Source of the DNA: Acanthaster planci | Lineage: Eukaryota; Echinodermata; Asteroidea; Valvatida; Acanthasteridae | Reading direction: 5' to 3' | DNA: 46,354 nt | NCBI RefSeq assembly: GCF_001949145.1 | Contig: NW_019091417.1 | Coordinates: 1,008,713 to 1,055,066, forward strand | Shown: positions 13,301-25,600 of the stretch, piece after piece | Position numbering within the stretch: position 1 is the first letter of the stretch | Layout of the letters: every line of letters begins with the position of its first letter | Translations under genes and position numbers: made by a program | The notes under the pieces: generated by a model | Database searches by the model: none | Seen by the model: the letters and a program-made list of their open reading frames with translations, nothing else | Told to the model about the DNA's origin: nothing

Positions 13301-14761
13301 TTCTTCATAAGGGTTTCCAATGGAAAAAGGCTCACATGCTTGTGTACACCACCACGCGAAAGTTAATGCAAATTTTGTGAGGTATAGTGGAGTAAAAAAA
13401 AATGTGCTTGCTTTTTTCATGCTATATTGTGGGTTAACTTGTTATATATGTACTTAATCGAAATATTTAGAGAAACGTTATTATTAAGCTTGCTAGTAAA
13501 AAAGAATGGTCGGTGCTAAATATTCAATTTGACCAATTTTCTAAGAGGAGGGGCTAATGTAGTACAGCCTGATCAGAAGTACCCTCTAACCTTGTGCGAC
13601 CATTTTAATCTCCCTACTGCCCACATCTTATATGCTCCATTGCTGATTCGTCCTCGGCGTTGCCGTAAGGACGATTATACTCCGAGCCCCACGTCAGAAC
13701 TGGCCCATCATCTCTCAAACCTGAAACCTCTTCCCTCTTGACCTCCAAAACTCATCCCCCGAAGTCAATGCAATCTGCTGATTACCTTATGGTTAGCGTG
13801 TTACCCCCCACTCCCATCCCCACTAGGGTCGTTCGTGACTCCAATGCCTGTGCCCTAATTACGGCCTGGTTTCACACCGTTGGATAGTACAGAGACCAAT
13901 ATTGTGTGTGGCGCGAAGCTGCAAAATTTCATCTGGTTGGATACAGTAGACAAGAATGAAATTCATCCTCAAAACGGCGCAGAGTGCAGAATGTATCGAA
14001 AAGGCAATTAAGTTGCGTCTTAATATCCACGGGAACCTCAGCAAAGTTAGTGGTTGCCCAGGTCGCGTGTTGTAAATTATGATTCGCGTGGGCTTTACAG
14101 CTATTGGTGTCAAAACATTGCACTGAGACAGCGTGTTTGATGCAGCGACGAAAGCAAATGCATTTTCTCAACATACTCAAGCGCAATATGCCTCTGGCGA
14201 ATTTTCTTGCACCTCATCCAAGTAAAGTGGGTGTGGCTCTAATTGGGATGGGTATGCAGGTTTACAACCCTTTCAAATATGTGTGTAGCCCCACCTGCAA
14301 GAATCCATACTCCTTTCATCAAAATTCAGTTTTAGTTTTAGTCCCCCCCCCCATTTCGTTTCCTATGGGTGAGGAATGTAGCACACTTGTGGAGTTTTCC
14401 TCGGAAAGTTAGTTTGTTTCGACGAAACACTGTGTTTAGCAGTACGACTATCCTAGATTAACACAATTTACAGTTTCAAAAAAATAGTAAAATTGAAATC
14501 TCTGATGTCATTGTACCCCTCATTTAAAATAGCTGGGCAGTGGATTAATGAACTTCTCAAATTTCTCCATGCAAAATCCACACTTATAGTTACTCGTATG
14601 GTCACGTATCCACACTTGTGTCTCACCATGAAATTGTTTGGTCTCGCATGTCTTTTTACAGCCCAAAACACGGTGTTTTACACCTGACTGTGGTATCGGG
14701 AAATAGAATTCCTTGGAAAAATCTTCTTTAGGCATGCGTATTAACAGATGAAGGCGACAGA
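10323..14761. other. No gene recognised
   Basis: Contains G/C homopolymer-rich TE debris at about 11000-11240 (poly-C next to an AC run), an unrecognised 137-codon ORF (11653-12066) that is plausible by chance, and a minus-strand frame (14520-14700) with a degraded C2H2-like segment. Confidence 0.45.
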
Positions 14762-15026
14762 CCAAATTTGTGACCCACTCTGTGAAAATGAGTCTTAGTC
14801 ACCAAAGCCACTTTTTGAGTTTTCATTTGTATTGAAAAGAACAAATTGAGGTTTTTGTTTGATGTATCAATCAGTTTGGCATCCTGATGAAAGTGAATAC
14901 TCCATGGTGAAAAATGTTGTGGGTTCCTAGTGACTTACACTCTACAAAATTATTCTAAGGGACTTTTTACTCCAAAGTGGCTCTGGCGACTTGAGACTCA
15001 TATTCACAGAGTGGGTCACATTTGGG
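14762..15026. mobile_element. Inverted-repeat MITE-like element
   Basis: The left arm at 14763-14815 (TGACCCACTCTGTGAAAATG, then AGTC..CCA-AGCCACTTT) and the right arm at 14972-15026 are reverse complements with few mismatches. They enclose about 156 bp of unrelated AT-rich sequence and no ORF. The outermost CCAAAT and ATTTGG also pair. The target-site duplication is unclear. Confidence 0.75.
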
Positions 15027-16384
15027 GGTTCTCCCAAATTGAAAATATTAAGATTTCTAAGTATTTTGGCATAGGTCTACAAGAGCAAGCACTTCAACCA
15101 CCCCTTGATGCTTATCAGTCGTACTTTTTTTTTTTTTGCTGGGTCAAGTCGGTCATTTCAACAGCCAGCAAAAAACCTAAAAATGCTAGTCTTAACATCA
15201 ACACAGAGACACTGTTGCGCTATCATTCTTCTTTAAAAAAAATAATGCCAACACTGTTACAATTCTCCATCAGATCCTACACTAACTAGCAAAAGCATCT
15301 TGTCGATAGAGTCAGTTTAGACGATGCAAGAAACTCTCACCTTAAATCGAGCCTTCTGCATGCTGAATGTTTCACTCTATCAATGCATGAGCGCCGCTCC
15401 TACTCAAACAGGAGCCACATTGGTATTTTGTCTTGTTTTTCGGCAGTGACAACACACACGTGTGCTCACAGTCACACACGACGAGACCGAACATCACACC
15501 GCACGCAAGCCATCCGCTGCACTCTCTCCCAACTAAAATGACACTCGTCGACCGAACACGCGGCTCTATCAAACCGTGCTACTGAAAAATTAAACGTCTG
15601 TGTGGTGCACGTGCGTCTGCCTTGATTACTCATGTATATGACCCAGCCAGTCGTTCGCTTCGCAACCTCCTCTTAAGCACTACATCTCATCACATATTCG
15701 CACCAACGACGATAGAGAGAGAGCACGAAATGGAAGCGTCCCCGATAGGCAAGTGTAAATCTCTAGTCTCTCACAATCCTTGTCTTTTTCTTTTATCATT
15801 TCGCACTTAAAAGCATCCCTTTAAGACATTCGTGTGTGTTTGCGCGTGTTTAGGAGCATGGTTTTGCCCCTTAGTCAGGTTTGGAGAGTAAAACACACTG
15901 CAATTCCATTGAATTCAGTGTCTCACAACGAATCGCCCTTTCAACAGTAATTAATTATATTTATAAAATGACATCAAAAAAATTAAAACGAAACATACCA
16001 CCTCTTCTTTTTTCTCACGGTTTGCAGTGTTTACTTTGTTACCATTCCTCTTTAAAATCCAGTAGATGAATTTTTGCAGACAGCATAAATCTACAAGTTT
16101 TGAGACACTGAATCTGCATCCATGACAAATAACAAATTCAAATTCGCAATGACTTATTCAAACAGCAATACGCACGAAGTATATATGTGCATTATGCTGA
16201 AGGCCCTACGGTCTACAAAGTTTAGGGCCTATGATATTAATATACCTACGTTACAGTTCAGCAATATCAGGAGCGTTTAGTCCTCAAGCACAACAAACCC
16301 ACTGGGTAAATCTTATTTCCTTATGGACCAATGCACAAATGGTTCATAATTGACTTCGTCACAAAGGCAGAAGCGCCGGAATTT
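15027..16384. other. No gene recognised
   Basis: Includes a 14-nt T run at 15125-15138. No domain or clear repeat is seen. Confidence 0.5.
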
Positions 16385-17050
16385 GCAGGTTCCCGTTGGG
16401 CGATTGCTGAAGTTGCGCGTTACCTTCCGGTTCCATATAAACGGCGATCAATGCATGTAACTCTATGTGCAGTGGGCGTGGTTTAAACTGTAGTGACGTC
16501 ACACTTACGAACCGAAGTTTGACGTCATTTAGAACAGGAAGAGTAGCGCACACGAAAGGAATACGCACGCGTTTTGGTTCACGCGCTGCTTCTCGCGCTG
16601 AAGCTTTTCACACACTAATTGTACGTGTGAAGTATTCACTTCAGTACTCAACGTCACACGCACACTTATGTGTGTAAAAGGCATTAGCAATATATTAGTA
16701 CCAACGCGTGAACCAACGCGCGCGCGTACTCCATTCGTTCGTAGGTTGCACTCATTGATCTCCATTATATGGAGATCAATGGTTGCGCTGCACCAAATAT
16801 ACGCACAAAGAAAACAATGCAAAATAGGACCGAAATAGCGCAGAAATACAACGATTTGGTGGAATGCACTATGTACGGCATCTACTGGTTCTAAATGACG
16901 TCACACTTCTGTACTCGAGTGCCGAAATGACTACGTCACGCGCACAACTGTGTATTGGCGAGAATCAGCGCGTAAATCAACACGCGCACGTACTCCATTC
17001 GCTAGGACTACACTTTCTGGTTTACAGTGACGTCACACTTCGATACTCTA
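16385..17050. repeat. Cluster of a dispersed repeat family with TGACGTCA sites
   Basis: The block from 16385 (GCAGGTTCCCGTTGGGCGAT) to about 16510 (GTGACGTCACACTTACGAAC) is a half-copy of the element at 28433-28997. Further units near 16680-16745, 16870-16920 and 16970-17050 share CGCGTACTCCATTCG and TGACGTCACACTTC motifs with each other and with 24061-24160. TGACGTCA palindromes lie at 16494, 16520, 16896 and 17028. Short ORFs in this block derive from the repeat and are not genes. Confidence 0.65.
16753..16781. repeat. Perfect inverted repeat, 13-nt arms
   Basis: CATTGATCTCCAT and ATGGAGATCAATG are separated by TAT. It lies inside the repeat cluster and may be the centre of a fold-back unit. 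Confidence 0.7.
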
Positions 17051-19187
17051 TAGCATGCCCTCATGAATCTTGTTTTTTTTTTTTTTTTTGTTCTTTGGCT
17101 ATTCAAACAATGTGCATGGTAGTTATTAAAGACAATTGATAATGCAATAATTCAAAATCGAAAAACGGAGGAGAAAGTCAAATAAATTCACTGGCAATCA
17201 TTTGTCGAGTTTCCTTTATAGGTTCAATGAAATCAGTGGTAGATTTCCTAAGCCGTCCATTGTCCACATTCCTTTGTGAACGCGTATGATCCCATTCCGA
17301 TGGCATTATTTATCACAGAGTGCTGACTCATGTCATTTGACGCTTGTCCTAGTTGCATGCTGCCGTGATCGCAAGGATACTGGTAAGTTAATACGGTACC
17401 ATTCACAAAAGATTCTGATAGGTAGATACAGGCATTGCAAAGCCCTGTGAGCAGCTATAATGATCAATCATGAACATTTCGTTGGCACGTGCCATGGCAC
17501 AAACGGAAGTACTGCCTTGTGTTATTATTCAAAATAATTGCACCCACTAAGGATTCGAAAAGTCACGTAACGCATCCGTAAGGATAGCATCAGCCGAATA
17601 GAGATCAAGATACTGATCGAAGGCTGCACTACACCCAACACGCGCCCATACAAAACAGTACAAAATCGGACCGAAATAGCGCCGCCTGTTGACTCTCGAG
17701 AAGAGGTTGGCCTCCGTTTTTCACTGGAAATTCAAGATTATGGCCAGAAGATCACTTTTCGTTTCAATTTCATGGGGGTTAGCTACGAAAATTTTTTTAT
17801 TCGCCTTTGAACAAAGATACCCCCAAAATAGCAATAAAACTAAGCGCTCATTTCTGATGTAACCGAACGCCTCCGCTCCAAAATAGGTCCGCAATTTGGG
17901 GCTTTTTGCGAAAGAAATACCCTGAACTGGAGACTATCAGTCCCAAATTCGAGATTTACAGACATTTTTCTATGATGCCTCCTGATTATGGCCTGTCTTC
18001 TTGTGAAAGCCCCGTGGGATCACAAAATATAAAGACCTCGCGCGCAGAAATACAGGCATTTGGTGGAATGCTGCACCCCGAAACATTATTTCCATAGCGC
18101 CCGCTATTGGTATGACTTCAACGTTCACTCTTAGGGGGCGCTATATCGAAGGCCTCAAAATCGCAATGTTTTGAGGGGTCAAGTCCGTGGGGATTTTTCA
18201 ACAAATGGGAATGGTTCTTGCTTGGAAACTGCCTTAATTATACCAATTTCCCCAGACTGTGAACAAGACAGAATGCAGACTGAACGGCTCGAAAATTAAA
18301 GCCACCAATCATACACTCTTGCGCACTGATGTTTTACGTATTTCAGCGGGTATGTTTTAAGATGTCAAAGTTAATTTATAAACCCGAGAGCGACTGTACC
18401 TTAATTTGTTTACAGTATATCCTGCCCTATTGACTAAAGCGGAGTTGTACAATCATCAATTTTAATACATCGTTCTAAGCGCATGCTCCATTCTAAACCC
18501 CGGCATTGATATGCTGAAATATTTTTTTTTTAAATGACAGAAAGTGGGAAGAAACCACGACTGGCGATCACCAACGCTTTTTAATCTGTTTGTAAAGAAT
18601 TTTAATAACTTGAGCTTGGATGCACATGCAGCCCAACTAACTGATCACTCCCAGATTGGTTACGTTAACGAGTATCGGTTTGACCAACAAAAGGAAAACT
18701 AAGAGGTCGGCTCTGCAAATTACCAAAGCAAGAAATGTATATCTAGGAATGATATGGGTTCAAGTTTTTCAAATTCGTTTTATACTTGTTGAAGTCTTGA
18801 ATCATGTATCATGTAGTTTTGGAGTCATCTGTGTACTATCGATAGACGTCCATCGCACTCTCTTGGAAAATCCGTACCTCGTGCACATATGAGGTCGACT
18901 GCCTACTGTGTTTTCTGTCACCTCAAGCAATAATTTTGAGCAGCTTCAATAATCTTCGCTTTATCTTTGGCGTTTTCGTGCTTAAATTGTTGCAATACAT
19001 TTTGAATTGAAGAAAATCGTATTACGAGTTTCAATTTTACAAAAGGTGTAAACGAAAGTGCGGAATACATCGAACTATTTCCAGTATTGGCTATTCTATT
19101 GTTACACCTTGAATGCCGCGCTACGATAATTACTGTCACTTAGCTTGTTCCAGCGACGCGGCCTTGTCCACCCCACAGACATATCTA
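17051..19187. other. No gene; scattered repeat fragments
   Basis: A long T tract lies at about 17073-17090. Fragments at 17650-17690 and 18040-18075 share GACCGAAATAGCGC and ATTTGGTGGAATGC with the repeat cluster at 16.8 kb. No coding sequence is recognised. Confidence 0.5.
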
Positions 19188-19708
19188 CGGTGGCTGATCT
19201 ACGCCAGGAATACCCTTTTTTATTTTCGGCGTTTTTACGCCCTTATTTACGGCGTAATAAATACGCCCTATTTTAAGGCGTAATAGCATCCTATTGGGGC
19301 ATTATAACGCCCTAATTTAGGGCGTAATAACGGCCTAATTTCAGGAGTACTAAACACCCTTTTACGGCGTAATAACGCCCTATTTTTGAGGCGTAATAAC
19401 GCCGAATCATGGCGTTATAACGCCCAAATGCGGCGCTTTTATCGCATACCTTGCACGATTCGAACCGTCCAAGGATGGCCACAGTAACTGCAAATACTGT
19501 GCGCATAAGCGGAGCCACGTGTGTTATTGCAAGGACGCCGTAGAGTGTTATTACGTCGTAATAGGGCGTTATAACGCCTTAATAGGGTGTTATCACACTG
19601 TAAAAGGGTGTTTGTTACGCCTGAAATTAGGGCGTTATTTCGCCTTAAAATGGGGCGTTATAACTCTGTAAAATAAAAAAGTGTATCCCTGGCGGAGATC
19701 AGTCACCA
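19188..19708. mobile_element. Tc1/mariner-type MITE with palindromic interior
   Basis: A 521 bp element flanked on both sides by TA (19186-19187 and 19709-19710). The terminal inverted repeats run about 44 bp with few mismatches: CGGTGGCTGATCTACGCCAG at the left and, on the other strand at the right, TGGTGACTGATCTCCGCCAG; both continue into ATAC(C/A)CTTTTTTATTTT. The interior is a degenerate array of palindromes around GGCGTTATAACGCC and GGCGTAATAACGCC on both sides of a GC-richer centre (about 19430-19540). There is no transposase ORF. The TA duplication fits Tc1/mariner-type mobilisation; the source transposase is unknown. Confidence 0.8.
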
Positions 19709-20144
19709 TATATAATATGATCCGCCCTGAGTTGACGTGCACCTTCACCGGCGAAAGAATGACAGGCTGGTGCGAAGTTCTCTAAATGGGTTCTTGTAGA
19801 TGTTTGACATGCACGCGAAGACTACATTATTCCAGCATAAATGCTTGCGCGTACTCAGCGTCAAAAGCAACTTTCATTATGTACATTTTTGGTTACGTTG
19901 CGTATACGTTGCGTACATACGTCTCATTGCCATGGACACAAAAATCGACTTCATTAACATAACACACGTGTGCGTTGCGTTCGGCCGTCAATATCGCCCA
20001 GCCTGGGGGTGATTTTGATACATAACGCTTGGTGCATGTGTTGACGCGCATATGGAAAGACGCCTAAACACGCATAAACTTGCGCGCCTATGTGGTGAGT
20101 TAGTACCAAACGGGGCATGTCAATTTCATTTAAAAACACGCCCT

Positions 20145-20170
20145 CTTTTGTTCCCGCTCGGGAACAAAAG
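20145..20170. repeat. Perfect palindrome, 12-nt arms
   Basis: CTTTTGTTCCCG and CGGGAACAAAAG are separated by CT. No gene or terminator context is seen. Confidence 0.75.
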
Positions 20171-21233
20171 TTGCTGTGCATATCAAATTCTTCTTTGTCA
20201 TAAAGATAATCACTTGCATTGGGGCATGTGATTTGTAAGGGGTTTTGCAGCATACCTGTGTACAAAAATTGTTTATTTCTATGGAGTAAATTTTTATGTG
20301 TGGCCTTTGACAAAAGTGGCTAGTTTCTATTGCAGTCCAGTGTAAATATGTTACTGCCGTTTTTATCACAGACACTTATAAATCAGATTATTTGAGTTCA
20401 CAACCTGACCAAAGATTTACATTTAACAACGACTTTCCGGAATGAAAACGGTCAGTCAATTTTAAGTGAGAATGAATAATTTATAATTTAGACAAAGTGT
20501 GTTTCGTTGTGTTGACTTTGATTTCCTTGTTTGTTACTTCATTCAACAGAAATGTCTCTTATTTTGATTTCATCTCTGCCCTGAAGAAGAATTCTTGTCA
20601 CTCATATCACACCTTCTGTCACACGATTTGGGTTCAGTGCGTCTGTAGGCCTTTTTGGAGATTTTTCCGGTGAAATCTGGGGAAAATAAACGATGAAAAT
20701 AATTTTTTTATTTTGTAAACCGCCTTTGCCAATAAGTAATATTTCAGATGATCCCAACTTCGATATAGTGAAGTCTCATATACAAAGCCTGATAGGCTAG
20801 ATAGACTGTCATAAATTTCTTACCAGACCAGAGGCCTAGGCCTGAAATCAAGCATTATAAAGTACAAGAAACTTTCTAAAACTAAAAAGTGTGACTTACA
20901 TGTCAAAAGCTGCTCCTTCTTCCAAACTTGACGTACCATCGATCTCCAGCAGTTCACTGCTGCGCACACCTCAACCATTATTCTTTTTAAGTGTATCATC
21001 CATTCCAAGAGCATAATTCAGTTTTTCTTCGAAATGTGACGATTGAAGTTTTTGAAAAACTCCGTTTTAAGGTGCACGCAACAAAATTCGCAACGCTCGT
21101 TATCCACCCTCCTGAAAACACGCATACGCGGGACCCGTTTTGTACGTGATGTCCTATCCAGCCTTTATAATAGAGACCAGTGGTGGTAGGCTCGCATGCC
21201 ATTGTAACTATTGATGCCTTTGTATTAGGTAAG

Positions 21234-21440
21234 ATGGCCGCCGGTGGCTTCAATGATCTCTGTGCTGATTCAGGAATTGCAGGATATGAAGTCCGCGCGT
21301 TGCAGTGTGTATCAGAACTGTTTATAGAGAGAGTAGCGTCAATTTCAGACTTTGGAACCAAATTGGCTGCCCACAATAACTTACGGTTGTTCATTCTGGT
21401 TTCCACAGTACAGACACTCGTGTGGCAACTCTGTCTATAA
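21234..21440 (+). CDS. Possible small ORF or first exon with strong start context (doubtful)
   Basis: A 68-codon ORF starts MAAGGFNDLCADSG in the context AAGATGGCCGCC, which is both a near-ideal Kozak start and a YY1-like site typical of animal promoters. I do not recognise the product. No strong splice donor follows, and the last third of the ORF overlaps one arm of an inverted repeat (21314-21334 with 21428-21448), so it may be chance or repeat-derived. It could be the first exon of an unrecognised plus-strand gene. Confidence 0.22.
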   Translation: MAAGGFNDLCADSGIAGYEVRALQCVSELFIERVASISDFGTKLAAHNNLRLFILVSTVQTLVWQLCL

Positions 21441-21448
21441 ACAGCTCT
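21314..21448. repeat. Inverted repeat with about 21-nt arms
   Basis: AGAACTGTTTATAGAGAGAG at 21314 pairs with CTCTGTCTATAAACAGCTCT at 21429 with two mismatches, around a loop of about 93 bp. It could be a small MITE remnant. Confidence 0.55.
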
Positions 21449-24060
21449 GTATTTATTATGTATTAGCGCCCTCTATTTATATGATAAGATTACATGTGCC
21501 CAGCGAATGAACAGCCGGAAAAGAAAGCCGATGTTCGAATGACCATTGCATTAGATGATGTAAATTTCACATCGTCTTTATCTTCGACTTAACTACACGT
21601 AATAATCTCATGAAGGGTTGTATGCTCATTGCTTTCAGAGAACTGGGGGGAGGAGAATTCACAAGCATTCTCGGGAGATGCAAAACTCAAGTTGGGGCAA
21701 TAAGCTGTTGCTTCACAACAATCCCAATCTCCCCCTTTGGGGGAGGGGGCGGTGAAATTGTGCCAAAGAGCAGTGCTGCGGTCTGTGTCACTTGTGTTGG
21801 GTTGACCGTAATGTACAGTACAGGTGAAACTGAGGTGTCAATTTGCTTCGGATACATGAGCTGATTGATTTTCAATGACTTGACGGTGAGAAAATCCCAG
21901 GGTCCCTGCGAACTGCGTACGCTCATAATCAGTTATACCTGACTTGTTCTCTGCGAATGTCCTCCCCATTGTGTTGTTGGGTGTTACTGGAGCTGTGAGT
22001 GGAATATGAAGAAGTCCCACAGCTAATTCGCACCACTATAGAGGGCGCAACTCAATGGCAAGGAATGTAATGCACTGATACGCATGCTTGAGTGATTGAT
22101 TGACCTTTTATACTCGTGGCCGCTTTAAGGCCAGTGTTGACCTCTGGTATTTTCAATTTTGCGCTGGATACTTCCTAAATGGAAGACTCTTGTTGATGCG
22201 AGCATTATGCGACAAAACAGGGCGGGGAATCTGGTCTGTTTTGAGGTCACTGAGGACGTGTTATGAGGCAGAAGCTATTTTTAAGCAGATTTGGGGAATA
22301 CTGAATAAATTCTGCCCAGATCTGATTATTCAACATCGACAATTAAATTTCTGGCAGTGCTCCATGAGCAGATGTGGGTCACTGCCTGAGGCACCTTTTA
22401 TCATTACGTACCTCCAGCCCACCACGTTGTAGTTTAATTTCTTATTGTATAGTTCATTTGGACACCATTGTATAATTAATTTTGTGCTTTGTTAATGCAT
22501 GAATTATTATTGACCACTAATAAGTTTTGTCATTTTTGTATGTTGATTCTCCCCGTATTGTTTTTCTTGGTTTCGTTTTTTTTTCAGAAATTGACGAAAG
22601 TAAAACCCCATCCAAGCCGTACAGTGTAAATTATTTTCACACATATACCGTCAACAGAACGACGCAGTCATTCCCAAGAATAAAATACCCCACTCAAGCA
22701 GTATCCAAAACCTGGATCCATTTCCACAAGACGCCTTTGTATCTTAAAGTGCTTAGTTATCCACATTGGCCTATTAGATTCATCCATAGAGGACAGCTTG
22801 TCAAGTATTATGTACACTTTGGACCCAGCACGACTGTACCTTATCATTCTTAATTTGACACCAACGCAAAAGTGCAAAACAAGTTATTTGAAGCAAGATA
22901 TGGGACGGTCATTGTTTAAGCGGAATCTCAGGAATTCTTAACAGACCTTTAGGGGGGATGTGTTAGGTAACAATAGTCTAGAGTGTGTATAGGGATTGGA
23001 CAGGTAAGGGGGTAGGTACCCCTCCATCCCATCTTGCCTGGTATACAACAAGTAGAACTCATCAGCGCGCCGGGGGGGGGTCGACCTCCGACACCACTGC
23101 AGCTTGCGAGCCTGCTTAATTTGCTGTCCTTCTTTGCTTCGTTAGTTTTGTTTTCGTTCTTGATACTTTCGTGTATTTCATGCTAAAGGATTACCGTGCA
23201 TTATCGAGCGCTTTGACTTCAGACTGGCTTTTTTTTTCTCGATAGGCCGTTTTGGTTACAGTCAGTCATTGAGAATACATTGTAAGAATAATTTTGTGAG
23301 GAAAATTCTTGGATAGAAGAATATACTCATCGAAAGTGATATCGAAACAAATTATGCAATCCTGCTCTGTCGTGCAGCACGAAACCTATAACTGTCAATG
23401 TCATTAATAGTTAAGCTTAATTCTCACTAATGACGGATTTCCACTATTTCACACTACCTTCAGAGTCATGCGTTGGCTTGACCGAAGTGCAAACATAGTC
23501 ATTGATATTCGTGTCATGGTCAGGGGGTTGCTAGAAGCCTATCATGTTATCAAGACTTGGCGCCGCAGCACGCTCGTTTAACCGTAGCACAGGGAAAAAA
23601 ATCTACAAGAGATATCACTGCGCCTCTTCCAGTCAGAAGTATCTTTTAATATATCTGAGAAGAATTCTGTCTTCATCCAGGAAAAACGAATCTCCTCCAG
23701 CATTTAACACACTCACAGACGGTGACTTTTTTCCACTAAAGGCAATCGAGCTATTGCTTTTTTTTTCTAATGCTGTGTCCACATTATTTTTGCCACTTTG
23801 TAAGGTCATCCTACGGTTGTTGGCATAACCTTCCACTCAAACATCTGTATCATATCTGGTGAATATCTACTCTCATTAGCACTCGTACGTCTGCATTTGT
23901 TATAAATGGAAAAAATGCAATAAAGGGTACCTTTTCAGAATTTCACACAGCTGTAGCAATAGGGTGCCAGTGGACCATAAAATTGCAGACTTAATACCGC
24001 CAAGAGGTTGGTTCACGGCATTAGAGTATCGGAAATTAATACGTCAAACACATGATAATC

Positions 24061-24160
24061 AAGGCATTAGCGTAAGAACCAGCTCGTGAAGCAACCCTCT
24101 TCGTTTGCACTGACTAAACTTTCTGGTTCAAAATGACGTCACACTTCGGTACTCTGTACC
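24061..24160. repeat. Further copy of the TGACGTCA repeat family
   Basis: AGGCATTAGCG, ACTTTCTGGTTC and ATGACGTCACACTTCGGTAC match units at 16678-16690 and 17011-17045. The CRE-like palindrome is at 24134. Confidence 0.6.
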
Positions 24161-25348
24161 CCACATGTACATGTACAAAGGACTCACACCGTCACCAGCC
24201 AAGCATTCTTTAGAGTTGTTAAAACTCCGTTACATACATTAACTTTTAACGTCTTGAAAAGAAATTGCATATTAAGTGCAATCGTTGAAAACGCAAAATG
24301 TTGTCTTTGTGAGGCAAACCTTTACCGTGCTACTTCATAAGTAGAATTATTCACTGTAAACTAACTCTATTAGGTTGAACTTCGGTACCATCAGATTGAA
24401 ATTAGGTACCCGTGCGTGTGAAGTTTACCAACTATATATGTGACTTTTGACCTATAAGTAATACGATTCCTACGTTTAATGATCAACAGGATGGTGTCGT
24501 AAATATTTAGAGGAAATCTTCTTAGGTGTAAAGGTCTGTGTCGATCAGCCTGTTTTGTGTCACAGAACTCATCAACGAAGAAGGTCCATTCGTAGTAAAA
24601 GGCCGCAGTCACTACATCAAAAATTAAACACCCTCCAGCTGTTGTTATCGATGGACTTTAAACTTATTATGGATCGATAATTTATCCTTGATACCTCTGC
24701 TCTTTTTGACCATGTTCCAAATAGCATTCAAGGTGTGTCCCATCTATTTATAGTAATTTTAACACAAAAGCATATTTCCAATGATTTCAAATAGCATCTG
24801 CATCTGCCCTCCAGAATCGCTCCAGAACTTTTTGTAACAATTATGTCCAAGGTGTTAGTCGACTTAGCTTGCAGAAACAATTTCTGGTAACACCCGACAC
24901 GGTGGTAATTTTACATTGCCCAATATGTATTTGCCAAAAGTGAATACAACCGTCTAAGCATGAGCGGTAAATTAAATGGCACTTAGATTTGCACCGAGTT
25001 AATGAATAAAGATACAATTCATAAGAGCGTAGAATCATGAAGCAATTTGATTCCTGATTGGATGCATGAGACACAAGGACATACCATAGCATACCATACA
25101 TGAGATGTTCTAAAAAGATGATGAACACATCTCAAGCAAGGCTCGTAGAAGCTCAATACTTAAAGGTCAAAAATTTAAACTTTGATTTTTCTCCTGTCAA
25201 TTTCACAAAACGCACACAATTTTAGAGAAAAAAGTTTTGAGTTTAGTTAAGTTCATTTTTTCATTTGCCTACACGATAAAGGTGTTGACTGTTGACTTCT
25301 CACTTATAACATAAGTGCGGCCAGTGACCGCTTTTAAAAGTGTTGAAT

Positions 25349-25600
25349 CCAGGGACGGATACGGGCAGTTTTTTTTGGGGGGGGGAGGAGAGTCAGGCTC
25401 GTGAGATTTTGTTTATGTTCCATTGGTGTGGACAGGCAGACGTAGATGTATTGCATTGTTGCAGATGCACTAAATTTGTATAGGTAGCAGGATGTAATCT
25501 TTTTGTATTATTGTAATTTCATTTATTTATTTATTTATTTATTCAGTTTGGTGTCAGGGAGGGGTTGACCCAACCCCAACCCCCCTTTATCCACACCTGG
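25349..25600. mobile_element. Possible small MITE with CCAGG termini
   Basis: The ends CCAGGGACGGATA (left) and TATCCACACCTGG (right) are inverted repeats matching at 10 of 13 positions. The interior has a T/G homopolymer run (25371-25388) and an ATTT microsatellite (about 25519-25543). There is no ORF. Similar G- and C-rich fragments occur at 11010-11240. Confidence 0.4.

Noticed and set aside
19448-19475. GATTCGAACC stretch resembling a tRNA B box
   Set aside because: It forms a CCTTG/CAAGG hairpin in the centre of the TA-flanked MITE; no A box or cloverleaf could be drawn.
22588-22853. Possible terminal coding exon after a very strong pyrimidine tract
   Set aside because: The product is unrecognised and no partner exon could be joined; kept only as a note.
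23544-23828. 94-codon ORF beginning MLSRLGAAARSF, like a mitochondrial presequence
   Set aside because: The rest is low-complexity Ser/Leu/Lys sequence without a recognisable domain, and an equally long frame runs on the other strand.
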